In this document: positions 53,541 to 64,000 of the stretch, in pieces
How the letters are laid out: each line of letters starts with the position of its first letter
How positions within the stretch are numbered: position 1 is the stretch's first letter
Assembly (NCBI RefSeq): GCF_027579695.1
Contig: NC_083587.1
Coordinates: 44,073,732-44,137,731 of the forward strand
Length of the DNA stretch: 64,000 bases
Origin: Neoarius graeffei
Lineage: Eukaryota; Chordata; Actinopteri; Siluriformes; Ariidae
Direction: 5' to 3'
The notes under the pieces: generated by a model
What the model saw: only the letters and a program-made list of their open reading frames with translations
Database searches by the model: none
Told to the model about the DNA's origin: nothing
Position numbers and translations under genes: made by a program

Positions 53541-55080
53541 AACTGGGTGGGGAAAAAATAAGTACACCCTATAATTCAGTAACTTGTAGAACTACCTTTC
53601 GCACAAATAACTTGAAGTAAATGTTTTCTGTCAGAGTTTAGCAGTCTCTCACATTGTTTTGGAGAAATTCTGACCCACTCATTTTGACAACCTTGCTTCA
53701 GTTCATTGATGTTTGTCATGATTTGAAGTCTATCACGTCCTCAGATATATACATAAAAGATTACAGATTTACATAAACAGATTCAAACTTTACAAACATG
53801 AAAGATGTACAGACTTAGAGTTTCCAAATTTACAGACATAAAAGATAAAGACAACATTTATAAACATGAAACATTTACAAATGTACAGGCATTCACATAA
53901 CTTGACATATGCTTGAGGAAAGTGAAACTGAACACTTGTGAAGGATATTGCATTTGGTAATAGAGAAATAGATTAAAAATAATAATATAAATATTGCACA
54001 AAATGTGAGTAGACTGGGGGGCGGCACGGTGGTGTAGTGGTTAACACTGTCACCTCAGAGTAAGAAGGTCCTGGGTTCAAGCCCAGCAGCCGGTGAGGGC
54101 CTTTCTGTGTGGAGTTTGCATGTTCTCCCCGTGTCTGCATGGGTTTCCTCTGGGTGCTCCGGTTTTCCCCACAGTCCAAAGACATGCAGGTTAGGTTAAT
54201 TGGTGACTCTAAATTGACCATAGATGTGAATGAGAGTGTGAATGGTTGTGTGTCTCTGCGTCAGCCCTGCAATAACCTGGCGACTTGTCCAGGGTGTACC
54301 CCCCCCCCCCCCCCCCCGCCCATGGTCAGCTGGGATGGGCTTCAGCTTGCCTGCGACCCTGTAGAACAGGATAAGCGGTTACAGATAATGGATGGATGGA
54401 TGGATGGGTAGACTGACATGTTATTGATTATACTGTGTGTGAGACTTCAGAGCAGAGTTCAGTGTGGTGATAGATTTGGGATAGAAACTGTTTTTGAATC
54501 TTGTGGTGCATGATCTGTAACATTTGCCTGAGGGCAGACATTGGAACAGCTGATGGGCGGGGTGGGATGAGTCCCTTAGGATGCAGTATGTTTCCTGCAG
54601 GCAGCGGGATGTGTATATGTCCTCAAGAGCAGGCAGCTGCTTGTTGATTTTTTTGTGCAGTCTTTATTACTCTTTGCAGTGTCTTCTTATCTGCTGCAGA
54701 GATGTTACCATACCATGTCAAGATGCTGTAGTTTCAGCTGCTGGACAGATGGCCTCACATTTGTCTGAAGGATATTCTGGTATAAAGTGGAATTTGCCAT
54801 TTTCTCAATGACTGCAAGTTTCCCTGATCCAGTGGCTGGAAGCCCAAATCATCACCCTTCTACCACCCTGTTTGACAGTTGCTACGAGGTGTTTCTGGTG
54901 ATATGCTATGTTTGGTTTTCACCAAACTTGGCACTGGTCTCATCAGTCCGAGGGATATTGTTCTAGAACTTTTGCACTTTGTTAAAATGCAACTCATGCT
55001 GCCATATTATTTTTGGAAAGAAAGGCTTTTTCCTCACCACCCTTCCATGAATGCCATACTTGTGCTGTCATGAATATAAA
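53541..55080. mobile_element. Tc1-like element remnants, interrupted
   Basis: Bases about 53548-53720 (GGGGAAAAAATAAGTACACC onward) and about 54815-55070 resemble the left and middle parts of one Tc1 family. The sequence between (53721-54814) is unrelated AT-rich DNA plus SINE copy J and an unassigned stretch (54416-54790). No intact frame. Confidence 0.5.
54017..54407 (+). mobile_element. tRNA-derived SINE, copy J (older variant)
   Basis: A recognisable head and body, but with many substitutions, a 17-base C run (about 54300-54317) and a GGATGGATG tail in place of ATGAG repeats. The flanks repeat GTAGACTG (54009-54016 and 54408-54415). Confidence 0.9.
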
Positions 55081-55119
55081 CATTTAATGTGCTTACAAAG
55101 GCATGTATGTCACATGATG

Positions 55120-56133
55120 TACGGTGGTGCTTGAAAGTTTGTGAAACCTTTAGAATTTTCTATATTTCTGCATCAATATGACCTAAAACATCATCAGATT
55201 TTCACACAAGTCCTAAAAGTAGATAAAGAGAACCCAGTTAAATAAATGAGACAAAATATTATACTTGGTCATTTATTTATTGAGGAAAATGATCCAATAT
55301 TACATATCTGTGAGTGGCAAAAGTATGTGAACCCCTAGGATTAGCAGTTAATTTGAAGGTGAAATTAGAGTCAGGTGTTTTCAATCAATGGGATGACAAT
55401 CAGGTGTGAGTGGGCACCCTGTTTTATTTAAAGAACAGGGATCTATCAAAGTCTGATCTTCACAACACATGTTTGTGGAAGCGTATCATGGCATGAACAA
55501 AGGAGTTTTCTGAGGAACTCAGAAAAAGCATTGTTGATGCTCATCAGGCTGGAAAAGGTTACAAAACCATCTCTAAAGAGTTTGGACTCCACCAATCCAC
55601 AGTCAGACAGATTGTGTACAAATGGAGGAAATTCAAGACCATTGCTACCCTCCCCAGAAGTGGTTGACCAACAAAGATCACTCCAAGAGCAAGGCGTGTA
55701 ATAGTCGGCGAGGTCACAAAAGACCCCAGGGTAACTTCTAAGCAACTGAAGGCCTCTCTCACATTGGCTAATGTTCATGAGTCCACCATCAGGAGAACAC
55801 TGAACAACAATGGTGTGCATGGCAGGGTTGCAAGGAGAAAGCCACTGCTCTCCAAAAAGAACATTGCTGCTCATCTGCAGTTTGCTAAAGATCACGTGGA
55901 CAAGCAAGAAGGCTATTGGAAAAATGTTTTGTGGACGGATGAGACCAAAATAGAACTTTTTGGTTTAAATGAGGTGTTATGTTTGGAGAAAGGAAAACAC
56001 TGCATTCCAGCATAAGAACCTTATCCCGTCTGTGAAACATGTGGTGGTAGTATCATGGTTTGGGCCTGTTTTGCTGCATCTGGGCCAGGACGGCTTGCCA
56101 TCATTGATGGAACAATGAATTCTGAATTCATTC
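55120..56133 (+). mobile_element. Tc1-like transposon, 3'-truncated
   Basis: Begins TACGGTGGTGCTTGAAAGTT, a Tc1-type terminal repeat with TA. The transposase is spread over shifted frames from about 55480. The best piece (55764-56015) has the blocks S-T-I-R-R-T-L-N, F-A-K-D-H-V-D-K and V-L-W-T-D-E-T-K-I-E-L-F-G, the last holding the second catalytic Asp. The right end is lost where a SINE fragment starts at about 56134. Confidence 0.82.
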
Positions 56134-56265
56134 ATTCATTCATTCATTCATTATCTCTAGCCGCTTTATCCTTCTACAGGGTCGCAGGCAAGCTGGAGCC
56201 TATCCCAGCTGACTACGGGCGAAAGGCGGGATACACCCTGGACAAGTCGCCAGGTCATCACAGGG
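56134..56265 (-). mobile_element. SINE 3' fragment, inverted, with ATTC tail
   Basis: The 3' half of the common SINE on the - strand. Its tail here is (GAAT)n and not (GATGA)n. It cuts into the Tc1 element at 55120-56133. Confidence 0.85.
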
Positions 56266-56448
56266 CAACATATCTGTTGCAGTGAATTAAAAATGCCATA
56301 AGATAAGTATTACATGTAAAATTTCCACGCTAGCGAGCGACTGTGACAATTTATAAACAAACATGGTCGCCAGGTTTGCTTTGTTAAATATGGAAGATTT
56401 TGAGAGAATTTTGAAAGAGAAAGACGCGTTGAACACCCGAAAGGAATG

Positions 56449-57275
56449 AAAAGGGCGGGATAATCCTTGGTTTACCTCAGAGATCTCTAACTTACTTCAT
56501 GAGAGAAATGTGGCCTGGGCTAAAGCTAGGAAATTAAATGCTAAAGAAGACTGGCTTCATTTTAGACAGCTGAGAAATAGATTTACCTCACAATTTAGAA
56601 AAGCAAAAGCTGAATTTTATCTTTCTGAGACAGCTAGGAATCTAAATGACCCCAGGAAATTTTGGCAAACCATTAAGTCACTATCTACATCTATTAAACC
56701 AACAGGTCTTCCTTTGTCCTTGGTCATGAATGGTGTGACTAGTTCTGACAAATTAGAAATGTTAAACTGTTTTAATGAACACTTTATATCCTCTGGATTC
56801 TTGTTTGATTCTGTTACCCCTGTAACCCTTGTGGGGTTGGAGACTGAAACAGATATTTTTACTACTGTTGACAATAGTTTCTGTTTTAGCCCCTTTTCTA
56901 TTTCTAGTGTTCACAAAGCCCTGAGAGAATTAAATCCCCGAAAACCTGCTGGTCCAGATCATTTGGAACCTTTCTTCTTGAAATTAGCAGCGGATATTAT
57001 AGCTGAATCTGTTACACATATTTTTAATCTTTCACTGGTCACTAACATAATTCCCAAGGTATGGAAATCTGCCTATGTCTTACCACTTTTAAAAGGAGGT
57101 GACCCAGCCATGCCCAATAACTATAGACCCATATCTAAACTTTCAGCCTTGGCTAAAGTATATGAATCATTAATCAGTGAGCAAGTGAAAGAGTACCTAG
57201 TCACTCAGTCAGTATTATCTAGGCATCAGTCTGGTTTTAGGAAAAATCATAGCACTACAACTGCAGCTATTAAAG
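56449..57275 (+). pseudogene. LINE ORF2 fragment: linker and N-terminal RT
   Basis: Open from K-G-R-D-N-P-W-F-T through A-K-A-R-K-L-N-A-K-E-D-W and N-P-R-K-P-A-G-P-D-H-L to N-Y-R-P-I-S-K-L-S and Q-S-G-F-R-K-N-H-S-T-T-T-A-A-I-K. The frame then runs directly into SINE sequence at 57276. Neither endonuclease nor the Y-x-D-D active site is included. Confidence 0.88.
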
Positions 57276-57416
57276 TGGAGTTTGCATGTTGTCTGCGTGG
57301 GTTTCCTCCGGGTGCTCCAGTTTTCCCCACAGTCCAAAGACATGCAGGTTAGGTTAACTGGTGACTCTAAATTGACCGTAGGTGTGAATGTGAGTGTGAA
57401 TGGTTGTCTGTGTCAG

Positions 57417-58104
57417 TCAGTGCGTTTACATGCACATAGAGAAAATCGAATTTCTGCCGTTGCTTGACTGAAATCGAAGTTCTAAATGCCATGGAAACAC
57501 CTTAGCTAGGCTGAAATTGAACCGAACTTGATTTCTCGTAATTGAGCTACACGACCTAGATTATGCGATTTTTGCCGAGCTACTTAGTGCACCCTATCGA
57601 GCTACGTAGTCGAGCTACTTACTTCAGCACTGCCCCTTCCGGAAGTGACGAGTGACGAGACCACAAGCGGGAAACACGACAGCCTCGGTCGGCATGACAA
57701 CAGTAGTAGCGAGCAGCAGAAGAGGTCAGGAGGAACAAACAAAGAAGAGAAAATGGCGAGCAGAAACGTGCACTTCTAGAGCAATGAGGAGACAGAGTTC
57801 ATGCTCATTCAGCTTAAGGAGTTGAATATATTAAAATTCATGAACGGGAGAAAAACGCGCAGTGGAGAACACGGAACTGATAACTTTGTTTACACTCGTG
57901 AATAGCTCTTCTTCATGACGACAACTGGAAGTGTACCAACACGATGGGGCATGTAGCGCCACCTGTGGCTCGGGTGCACAATGTACCTCACACAGCTCGA
58001 TTTCCTTGTGTGTATGTAGGATTGGATTTCTCTGGCACCCCTGCTGGGACCCTTTGCTCGATTACCGACAGCAGCTCGATTTGGATGTGCATGTAAACGT
58101 ACTG
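57417..58104. mobile_element. TIR element, CAGTGCGTTTACATGCAC family, inserted in a SINE
   Basis: The ends are CAGTGCGTTTACATGCAC and the complement of CAGTACGTTTACATGCAC. A short relic frame (about 57754-57860) decodes to N-E-E-T-E-F-M-L-I-Q-L-K-E-L-N-I-L, which resembles the Myb/SANT-like DNA-binding protein of PIF/Harbinger elements. The SINE sequence continues on both sides. Confidence 0.78.
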
Positions 58105-58469
58105 TATGTGTCAGCCCTGTGATGACCTGGCGACTTGTCCAGGGTGTACCCTGCCTTTTGCCCATAGTCAGCTGGGATAGGCTCCAGCTTGCCTGCGACC
58201 CTGTAGAACAGGATAAAGCGGCTAGAGATAATGAGATGAGATGAGAACATGGTCGCCAGGTTTGCTTTGTTAAATACGGAAGATTTTGAGAGAATTTTGA
58301 AAGAGAAAGACGCGTTGAACACCTGAAAGGAATGTGTATTATAATAATAAGAAGAAGAAGCAGAAGAAGAATATTGGCTGGCTTTTCTTCGTGATATATC
58401 AGATATGGCATATCTCTGATATACCACTCAAATATAGCCAATATTATTTAAATAAATAGGTCACTCAGA

Positions 58470-58832
58470 GGGCGGCATGGTGGTGTAGTGGTTAGCGCTG
58501 TCGCCTCACAGCAAGAAGGTCCGGGTTCGAGCCCCGTGGCCGCCGAGGGCCTTTCTGTGTGGAGTTTGCATGTTCTTCCCGTGTCCGCGTGGGTTTCCTC
58601 CGGGTGCTCCGGTTTTCCCCACAGTCCAAAGACATGCAGGTTACTGTAGGTTAACTGGTGACTCTAAATTGACTGTAGGTGTGAATGGTTGTCTGTGTCT
58701 ATGTGTCAGCCCTGTGATGACCTGGCGACTTGTCCAGGGTGTACCCCACCTTTTGCCCGTAGTCAGCTGGGATAGGCTCCAGCTTGCCTGCGACCCTGTA
58801 GAACAGGATAAAGTGGCTAGAGATGATGAGAT
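58470..58832 (+). mobile_element. tRNA-derived SINE, copy K
   Basis: Full length, with a 10-bp duplication GTCACTCAGA (58460-58469 and 58833-58842). Confidence 0.95.
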
Positions 58833-58842
58833 GTCACTCAGA

Positions 58843-59085
58843 TCCATGATGTATTTTGTATTAAAAAAAGTGTATTTTTCAACATGAGAAGATAAACTTC
58901 ATATCTTCAAGCCAACATGTGATTTTCTTTTTATTATATAGACACATTCACAAACAAAAAGGATCCAAATTTATCAAAACAATTCATCGACTTCCTCATG
59001 AGTGACATATAGAGATTTATGTCACGGTTTTGGTTCTCCACGTCTCAGATGTAGCTCGCATGAAAAATAGGAGTGGTATACACAC
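58843..59085. other. No gene recognised
   Basis: A short spacer between SINE copy K and the Tc1 element. Confidence 0.6.
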
Positions 59086-60698
59086 AGTGCTGAGCGTAAA
59101 TGAGTACGCCCCCATTGAAAAGTAACATTTTAAACAATATCTCAATGAACACAATTTCCAAAATGTTGACAAGACAAAGTTTAATATAACATCTGTTTAA
59201 CTTATAACGTGAAAGTAAGGTTAATAATATAACTTAGATTACACATTTTTCAGCTTTACTCAAATTAGGGTGGTGCAAAAATGAGTACACCCCACAACAA
59301 AAACTACTACATCCAGTACTTTGTATGGCCTCCATGATTTTTAATGACAGCACCAAGTCTTCTAGGCATGGAATGAACAAGTTGGCGACATTTTGCAACA
59401 TCAATCTTTTTCCATTCTTCAGCAATGACCTCTTTTAGTGACTGGATGCTGGATGGAGAGTGATGCTCAACTTGTCTCTTCAGAATTCCTCATAGGTGTT
59501 TGATTGGGTTCAGATCAGGAGACATACTTGGCCACTGAATCACTTTCACCCTGTTCTTCTTCAGAAATCCAACAGTGGCCTTAGATGTGTGTTTAGTCAT
59601 GTTGGAAAAGTGCACAATGACCAAGGGCACGGAGTGATGGTAGCATCTTCTCTTTCAGTATAGAGCAATACATCTGTGAATTCATGATGCCATCAATGAA
59701 ATGCAGCTCCCTGACACCAGCAGCACTCACGCAGCCCCACATAAGGACACTGCCACCACCATGTTTCACTGTAGACACCATGCATTTTTCTTTGTATTCC
59801 TCACCTTTGCGACGCCATACAGTTTTGAAACCATCAGTTCCAAAAACATTTATCTTGGTCTCATCACTCCAGAGTATAGAGTCCCAGTAGTCTTCATCTT
59901 TGTCAGCATGGGCCCTGGCAAACTCTAGGCGGGATTTTTTGTGCCTGGGCTTTAGGAGAGGCTTCTTTCGTGGACGGCATCCATGCATGCCATTCCTCTG
60001 CAGTGTACGCCGTATTGGGTCACGGGAAATAGTCACCCCAGTTTGGCTTTCTACTTCTTTAGATAACTGCAGTGAACTTGCATGCCGATTTTCTTCAACC
60101 CTTCTCATCAGAAGACACTCCTATCGAAGTGTTAACTTCCGTGGACGATCTGGATGTCTCTGTGAGATGGTTGCAGTTCCATTTTTCTTAAATTTTTGTA
60201 CAACTTTTGCTACAATATTCTGACTGATAAGTAAAGCTTTGCTGATCTTCTTGTAGCCTTCACCTTTGTGGTGTAAAGGAATTATTTTCTTTGGGGAATT
60301 CTGAAGAGACAAGTTGAGCATCACTCTCCATCCAGCATCCAGTCACTAAAAGAGGTCATTGTTGAAGAATGGAAAAAGATTGATGTTGCAAAATGTCGCC
60401 AACTTGTTCATTCCATGCCTAGAAGACTTGGTGCTGTCATTAAAATCATGGAGGCCATACAAAGTACTAGATGTAGTAGTTTTTGTTGTGGGGTGTACTC
60501 ATTTTTGCACCACCCTAATTTGAGTAAAACTGAAAAAATGTGTAATCTAAGTTATATTATTAACCTTACTTTCACGTTATAAGTTAAACAGATGTTATAT
60601 TAAACTTTGTCTTGTCAACATTTTGGAAATTGTTTGTGTTCATTGAGATATTGTTTAAAATGTTACTTTTCAAAGGGGGTGTACTCATTTACGCTGAG

Positions 60699-60702
<4 letters not shown>
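59086..60702 (-). mobile_element. Tc1-like transposon with unusually long inverted repeats (about 405 bp)
   Basis: The left arm (59086-59489) and right arm (60295-60702) are inverted copies, ending AGTGCTGAGCG and the complement of AGTGCTCAGCG. The arms include the last 65 or so codons of the transposase. TA-rich DNA flanks the right end. The transposase lies on the - strand between and partly within the arms. Confidence 0.93.
59285..60324 (-). pseudogene. Tc1-like transposase
   Basis: The N-terminal helix-turn-helix (K-K-I-I-P-L-H-H-K-G-E-G-Y-K-K-I-S-K) lies at 60324-60121. After a frame break near 60120 the main frame 60108-59593 has the D-x block E-F-A-R-A-H-A-D-K-D, the L-W-S-D-E-T-K-I-N-V-F-G motif with the second Asp, and G-G-G-S-V-L-M-W-G-C. 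The frame breaks again after 59593, and the C-terminus (Q-V-E-H-H-S-P-S-S-I-Q-S-L to H-T-K-Y-W-M) is read from 59489 to about 59285 inside the left arm. It is not functional as it stands. Confidence 0.88.

Positions 60703-60788
<86 letters not shown>
60702..60788. repeat. (TA)n(GA)n compound microsatellite
   Basis: About 28 TA units followed by about 15 GA units, directly at the right end of the Tc1 element (whose target is TA). Confidence 0.95.
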
Positions 60789-60790
<2 letters not shown>

Positions 60791-61727
60791 TTATCAACAA
60801 CAGGCACAGCTGAGGCAGAAAGTTACCACAATGGCCTATGAGAGAAAAAGACTAGAAGCAATAAAGAAATGGAAAAAGGGCTCAAGCAAAAGATAGCAGT
60901 AAAAAGCAGATAAAATGAAGATGAGGGGGAAAGAGAGGGAATGAAAGAAAAAAGAAAAAGGGGAGAAAATACTGAAAACGATCTAGCAAGGGAAAGAAGA
61001 GGGCCAGTGTGTACCTGCTGTGTAATCAACTGTATACCTCAGTTATGTCATGAGTTGCAGTTGAAATTCAAATGGAAAAACATTCTACAAATGTACAATA
61101 CTTTAATGGTGAAACCTATAACTTAATCTTCAATATCTAAAAATAATTTTTTTGAATGTTTCCTGAATTCTCACTTGAAAGGTCTCTAAATGCAGATTTA
61201 ATAGTATCTGTACATCAGCCCTTCTCAAGTTTTGTTTCAGGGCCCAACGCATGGCATATTAAGCATTTTTAAACACTTAAGCACTTGATGTCAGGAATTA
61301 TTTATCTAACAACTTAACAGACTTAAAAGCCTGAATGCGCCATACATCATAGATTCTGCATATGGCTAACTTAAAGTGCTGCAGTAAGTGACATCCTTGA
61401 GTGGGCTGCATACGGAGTCTGTACACCATCCATAAACCTCAGCTCTCAGCTGGCTGATGAACAGAGATCAACACTGGGCACATTAAAACAAACACACACA
61501 CACACACACACAATTATACCATAGATGCCCATTAACAATACAAGCTGATATAGCTCATGAAGTTAGAAGCCTGCTATTGATTTGGAAATATACGCAACGC
61601 TCACAAAAACCTTGCTGTTTGGGTGTAGAATTGTAAATAGCATTCTTCAACTGGTTTTAAAAAGTTGGCTCAGAAATATGCATGCATGAGCACGAATACA
61701 TGGGACAGAGGTTATATTTTGCAATGT
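60789..61727. other. No gene recognised
   Basis: A purine-rich stretch (60835-61000) and AT-rich sequence, with a short CA run (about 61492-61512). Confidence 0.55.
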
Positions 61728-61728
61728 A

Positions 61729-62035
61729 ACAGCACGGTGGCGTAGTGGTTAGCACTGTCGCCTCACAGCAAGAAGGTTCTGGGTTTGAGCCCAGCGCCTG
61801 ACGGGGGCCTTTCTGTGTGGAGTTTGCATGTTCTTTCTGTGTGGGTTTCCTCCAGGTGCTCCGGGTTTCCCCCACAGTTCAAAGACATGCAGTTAGGTTA
61901 ACATAGGACGGCCTTGGGCTGAAGTGCCCAAGAGTGGTGGTGCGTACATATGCAGTGGCTTTGCTCTCCTGTGATGAACTAAATTTCATTGTACATTTGT
62001 GCAGTGACAATAAAGGCACTCTATTCAAATAAAAC
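61729..62035 (+). mobile_element. SINE copy L with a different 3' tail
   Basis: The head and mid-body (61729-61902) match the common SINE. The 3' part then switches to an unrelated sequence ending TGTGCAGTGACAATAAAGGC and CTCTATTC, which looks like a LINE-derived tail. The copy represents another SINE subfamily or a chimera. Confidence 0.75.
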
Positions 62036-62130
62036 ATTTTGTCGTGCTTAAGCCTTACATCTTTTATTGACTTTTAAATGGTTTCAATAGCTGTATGATT
62101 CCATAAGTGTCTTTATAATATTATAATACG

Positions 62131-63928
62131 TACAGTTGCGGAGAGAAGTTTACATACAGTGACATGAATGTCATCTAGGAAATTAATGTCATGGCAGTAT
62201 TTGGGCTTTCAATGATTTCTCTGAAGTGTTCTTTTTCTGTAGCAGAATGATTGTACAGCATACATCTTTTGAAAAAACAAAACAAACAAGCAACAACAAA
62301 AAAAAAACCTAGAATTCAGTGCACAATTTTCTGTGGTTTTTCTGAAATCAACACAGGGTCAAAAGTATACATACAGCACACCTAATATTTGGGTATAATG
62401 TCTCTTTGCAAGATTCACCTTGACCAAACATTTTTTGTTTCCCATGAACAAACTTCTGGCAGAATTCTGGTTGGATATTTCACGACTCTTCATGGTAGAA
62501 TTCAATTCAATTTTTTTGTTTTTGTTTTCTTGGTATGGACTCGGCTTATAAGCACGGTCCATATTTTCAATAGGGTTGAAGTCAGGGCTTGTTTTAAGCT
62601 TAATGTTAGCTTGCTTTATCCTCCACAACCAGCTCTGATGCGTGTTTGGGTTCATTGTCCTGTTGTAACTCCCAATCATGTTAAAGTTTTCAATGGTTTG
62701 AGGTTATGCTGAAGAATTCTGAGGTAGTCCTCCTTCTTCATTATTCCATCCACTTTGTGCAATGGACCAGATCCACTGGCAGTAAAACAGCCCCAGAGCA
62801 TGATGAACCTACCACCACCACCAGCCTGTACAGTGTCCACATGGTGGTCATTGTGGCCAAACAACTCAATCTTTGTCTCATCTGACCATACAGCTATCCT
62901 CCAGAAGGCTTTTTCTTTGTCTGTGTGGTCAGCTGCAAACTTTAGTTAAGCGTGAAGGTGTCAATTTTGGAGCAGGGGGTTATTTCTTGGATAGCAGTCT
63001 CTTAATCCATGGTGATATAAAACTCACTGAACTGTAGACGGTGATCCATCAGCTTCCAGTTCACGGCAGGGCTGTGCCATGGTGGTTCCTGGGTTGTTCC
63101 TGACCATCCAAACCAATTTCCTTTCAGCCAAGGGTGACCGTTTAGGTTTTCTTGAAGCAAAGTGGCTTGGCAAAGTGACTACACCTCACAATAACTTGCA
63201 TACGGGGGCGTTGTGGCTCAGTTGGATAAGGCGCCATACCATAAATCTGGGGACCTGGGTTTGATTCCGACCTGCGGTCATTTCCTGATCCCTCCCTCCC
63301 TGTCTCTCTCTCTCCCGCTCATTTCCTGTCTCTACATTGTCCTATCCAGTGAAAAAAGCCCCAAAAAATTTAAAAAACAATAACTTGCATACAATTGTTT
63401 GAACTGATCTTGGGATCTGCAGTTGTTTAGAAATGGCTCTAAGAGACATTCTTGAGTTGTGTACATCTGTGATCCTCTTTCTCAGATCTGCACTGAGCTC
63501 CTTGGACTTTTCCATTTTACTGTGTTGGTCAATCCAATGAGGGCTGTAAGCAAACCCTTTTTATGAAGGCACAGAGAAGCTACCAGCTGTAGTCAATCAT
63601 GATCACTAACAGGAAGTTAAGAGGCTTTGGCAAGATGATAGACATTTTTGGAACTCTCAGCACCTCTGAATTAATAATCTAAGTGAGTCTATGTACATAT
63701 TTGACCCTGTATGTATAATTTTGACCCTGTTTTGTTTTCAGAAAACCCAAAATAAATTAAAACTTCTGCACCAAATTCATGTTTTTTTCTATTAAAGAAA
63801 CATGTTGTACAATCATTTCACCACAGAAAACGAACAGTTCAGAGAAATCATCGAAAGCCCAATATTGCCGTGACATTCATATCCAACATGACATTCGTGT
63901 CACTGTATGTAAACTTCTGATCACAACT
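62131..63928 (-). mobile_element. Tc1-like transposon, degenerate, with SINE inside
   Basis: Inverted terminal arms: TACAGTTGCGGAGAGAAGTT at the left, matched over about 150 bp by the complement of 63790-63928. On the - strand the transposase can be followed in pieces: M-E-K-S-K-E-L-S-A-D-L-R-K-R-I-T-D near 63514; F-G-H-N-D-H-H-V-D-T-V and G-R-F-I-M-L-W-G-C-F at 62864-62676; and S-P-D-F-N-P-I-E-N-M near 62580. Frames are broken repeatedly. The right end is cut by SINE copy M. Confidence 0.85.
63204..63376 (+). mobile_element. Second tRNA-derived SINE family
   Basis: A 173-bp insertion with a tRNA-like head (A-box-like TGGCTCAGTTGG, B-box-like GGGTTTGATTCC), a pyrimidine-rich body and an A-rich end. 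A perfect 16-bp duplication ACAATAACTTGCATAC flanks it (63188-63203 and 63377-63392). It interrupts the transposase of the Tc1 element. Confidence 0.93.
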
Positions 63929-64000
63929 CATCTCATCTCATCTCATTATCTCTAGCCGCTTTATCCTTCTACAGGGTCGCAGGCAAGCTGGAGCCTATCC
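63929..64000 (-). mobile_element. tRNA-derived SINE, copy M (cut by window end)
   Basis: Starts with CATCTC repeats and the CTCTAGCCGCTTTATCC block, the inverted 3' end of the common SINE. Confidence 0.93.

Larger units (their letters stand above)
56360..58334 (+). mobile_element. LINE-SINE chimeric retrocopy with 89-bp target duplication
   Basis: An 89-bp sequence (56360-56448) recurs at 58246-58334 with 2 mismatches. Between the copies are, in order, a LINE fragment (56449-57275), the SINE body from mid-head to mid-body (57276-57416), an inserted TIR element (57417-58104) and the rest of the SINE to its ATGAG tail (58105-58245). LINE and SINE parts share orientation and a single pair of flanking repeats, so they appear to have inserted as one piece. 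The duplicated sequence itself encodes M-V-A-R-F-A-L-L-N-x-E-D-F-E-R-I-L, which resembles the N-terminus of proteins related to Crypton-type elements. Confidence 0.8.

Noticed and set aside
60607..60813. Frame with I-Y-I-Y and R-E-R-E repeats
   Set aside because: A translation of the TA and GA microsatellite next to the Tc1 element.

Overview
The window reads as ray-finned fish (teleost) nuclear DNA. It holds vertebrate-type split genes in a dense mixture of fish-typical repeats: Tc1-like transposons, L2-clade LINEs, a very abundant tRNA-derived SINE, Ty3/gypsy elements, hAT and Harbinger-type MITEs, and long GT, TA and GA microsatellites. The species cannot be fixed from the sequence alone.

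Only two host protein genes can be supported. A complete lipoxygenase gene lies on the + strand. Its 14 coding exons run from 21526 to 49534, have consensus splice sites and a consistent reading phase, and encode 669 residues with all five iron ligands. On the - strand at 3584-4525 is the first coding exon of a GH56 hyaluronidase, with signal peptide and catalytic D-x-E. Its later exons are not in the window and would lie to the left of base 1.

Layout. 1-3520: 3' end of an L2 LINE, a 5'-truncated Gmr1-like gypsy element with its 3' LTR, and Tc1 remnants. 3584-4525: hyaluronidase exon. 4648-9376: a structurally complete but decayed Ty3/gypsy element on the - strand, with LTRs, tRNA-Leu primer site, purine tract and 5-bp target duplication. 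9500-10810: microsatellite, a split old SINE and a Tc1-type MITE. 11381-16630: a 160-bp tandem repeat into which an almost complete L2 LINE has inserted. 17578-21500: L1-type ORF1 relic, an unidentified ORF, a zinc-finger transposase tail and simple repeats. 21526-49534: the lipoxygenase gene, whose introns hold most of the mobile DNA: a second Gmr1-like copy in intron 1; a DDE-less pogo element, several TIR elements, a LINE and SINEs in intron 4; a THAP transposon in intron 9; a non-autonomous LTR element in intron 11; and a SINE-mediated duplication in intron 12. 49985-64000: Tc1 elements, hAT elements, SINEs and a LINE-SINE chimera.

Apart from the two host genes, the biology visible here is transposon biology: insertion inside insertion, with target duplications that let the order of events be read. 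The most unusual structures are the LINE-SINE chimera with an 89-bp target duplication (56360-58334), the gypsy copies with integrase sequence upstream of reverse transcriptase and a SCAN-like Gag, the Tc1 element whose right arm carries an inverted copy of the transposase 3' coding end, the non-autonomous LTR element with a Pro/Val/Ser-rich ORF, and the pogo element that lost only its catalytic domain. I saw no CRISPR array, operon, rRNA gene or stand-alone tRNA gene.
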